Shown here one piece after another: positions 5,596-5,748 of a stretch of DNA of 5,748 nucleotides. The notes under the pieces were generated by a model that saw only the letters and a list, made by a program, of their open reading frames with translations, searched no databases and was not told where the DNA came from. Within the stretch, counting starts at the first letter, position 1; each line of letters begins with the position of its first letter. The DNA comes from Clostridiales bacterium (lineage in GTDB: Bacteria > Bacillota_A > Clostridia > Oscillospirales > Acutalibacteraceae), in contig VSOH01000109.1 of assembly GCA_009774735.1 (NCBI GenBank), positions 1-5,748 on the forward strand, read 5' to 3'. A program made the translations under genes and the position numbers.

Positions 5596-5748
5596 ATGAA
5601 TAAAAATATCATTTTTATATTATTTGGTATAGCCTTAATTATATTTTCTTTTCACGCACAAACTTTTAATGCCGGTTCATATAATTTCGTGGAATCTGCT
5701 TTTATTTATCTAATATATTTTTCAAAATATATCGGATTGATATTTTGC
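5596..5748 (+). CDS. Membrane protein, N-terminal part only (cut by window end)
   Basis: An open frame of 51 codons runs off the window edge without a stop. The start ATG at 5596 has CAGGAG 5 bases upstream, a good ribosome binding site. The N-terminus (MNKNIIFILFGIALIIFSF) is a hydrophobic segment with little positive charge and no clear cleavage site, so it is more likely a membrane anchor than a signal peptide. A second hydrophobic stretch begins near residue 35 (AFIYLIYFSKYIGLIF), suggesting a multi-pass membrane protein. It lies 33 bases after the large secreted-protein gene with no terminator between, so the two are probably co-transcribed. Function is unknown; an export, anchoring or immunity partner is conceivable but not shown. 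Confidence 0.65.
   Translation, partial: MNKNIIFILFGIALIIFSFHAQTFNAGSYNFVESAFIYLIYFSKYIGLIFC

Overview
The window looks like chromosomal DNA from a low-to-moderate GC, Gram-positive-type anaerobe of the Clostridia (Oscillospiraceae/Ruminococcus-like gut Firmicutes). This is inferred from AG-rich Shine-Dalgarno sites before nearly every gene, sigma-A-like promoters, the gene order zapA - U32 protein - maf, and a PadR / short membrane protein / Sec-secreted protein cassette of a type common in gut Clostridia. Genus cannot be fixed from the sequence alone.

Positions 53-2952 (minus strand) hold a compact housekeeping operon. It starts from a strong-looking extended -10 promoter at 2996-3024 and reads zapA (FtsZ-ring protein), a 666-residue U32 protein of the RlhA/DUF3656 type (likely rRNA hydroxylation rather than proteolysis), and maf (nucleotide pyrophosphatase). 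The zapA-U32 gap is 15 bases. The U32 stop and maf start share one base (TAATG), with the maf ribosome binding site lying inside the U32 gene.

Positions 3064-4316 (minus strand) hold a three-gene operon: a PadR repressor, a 128-residue single-pass membrane protein resembling HAAS/DUF1700-type partners of PadR, and a 155-residue Sec-secreted protein of unknown function. The operon ends at a clear intrinsic terminator. All three genes are translationally linked: an ATGA overlap, then a ribosome binding site fused to a stop codon.

A 211-base divergent control region (4317-4527) separates padR from a plus-strand unit. That unit encodes a 344-residue Sec-secreted protein of unknown function and then a membrane protein cut off by the window end. 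The control region carries outward promoters on both strands, short dyads that could be PadR operators, and a possible 7-residue leader peptide. The most interesting content is this PadR-centred locus of two unrelated-looking exported proteins facing away from one control region. Its function cannot be read from the sequence; an envelope-stress, surface or antagonism role is speculation.
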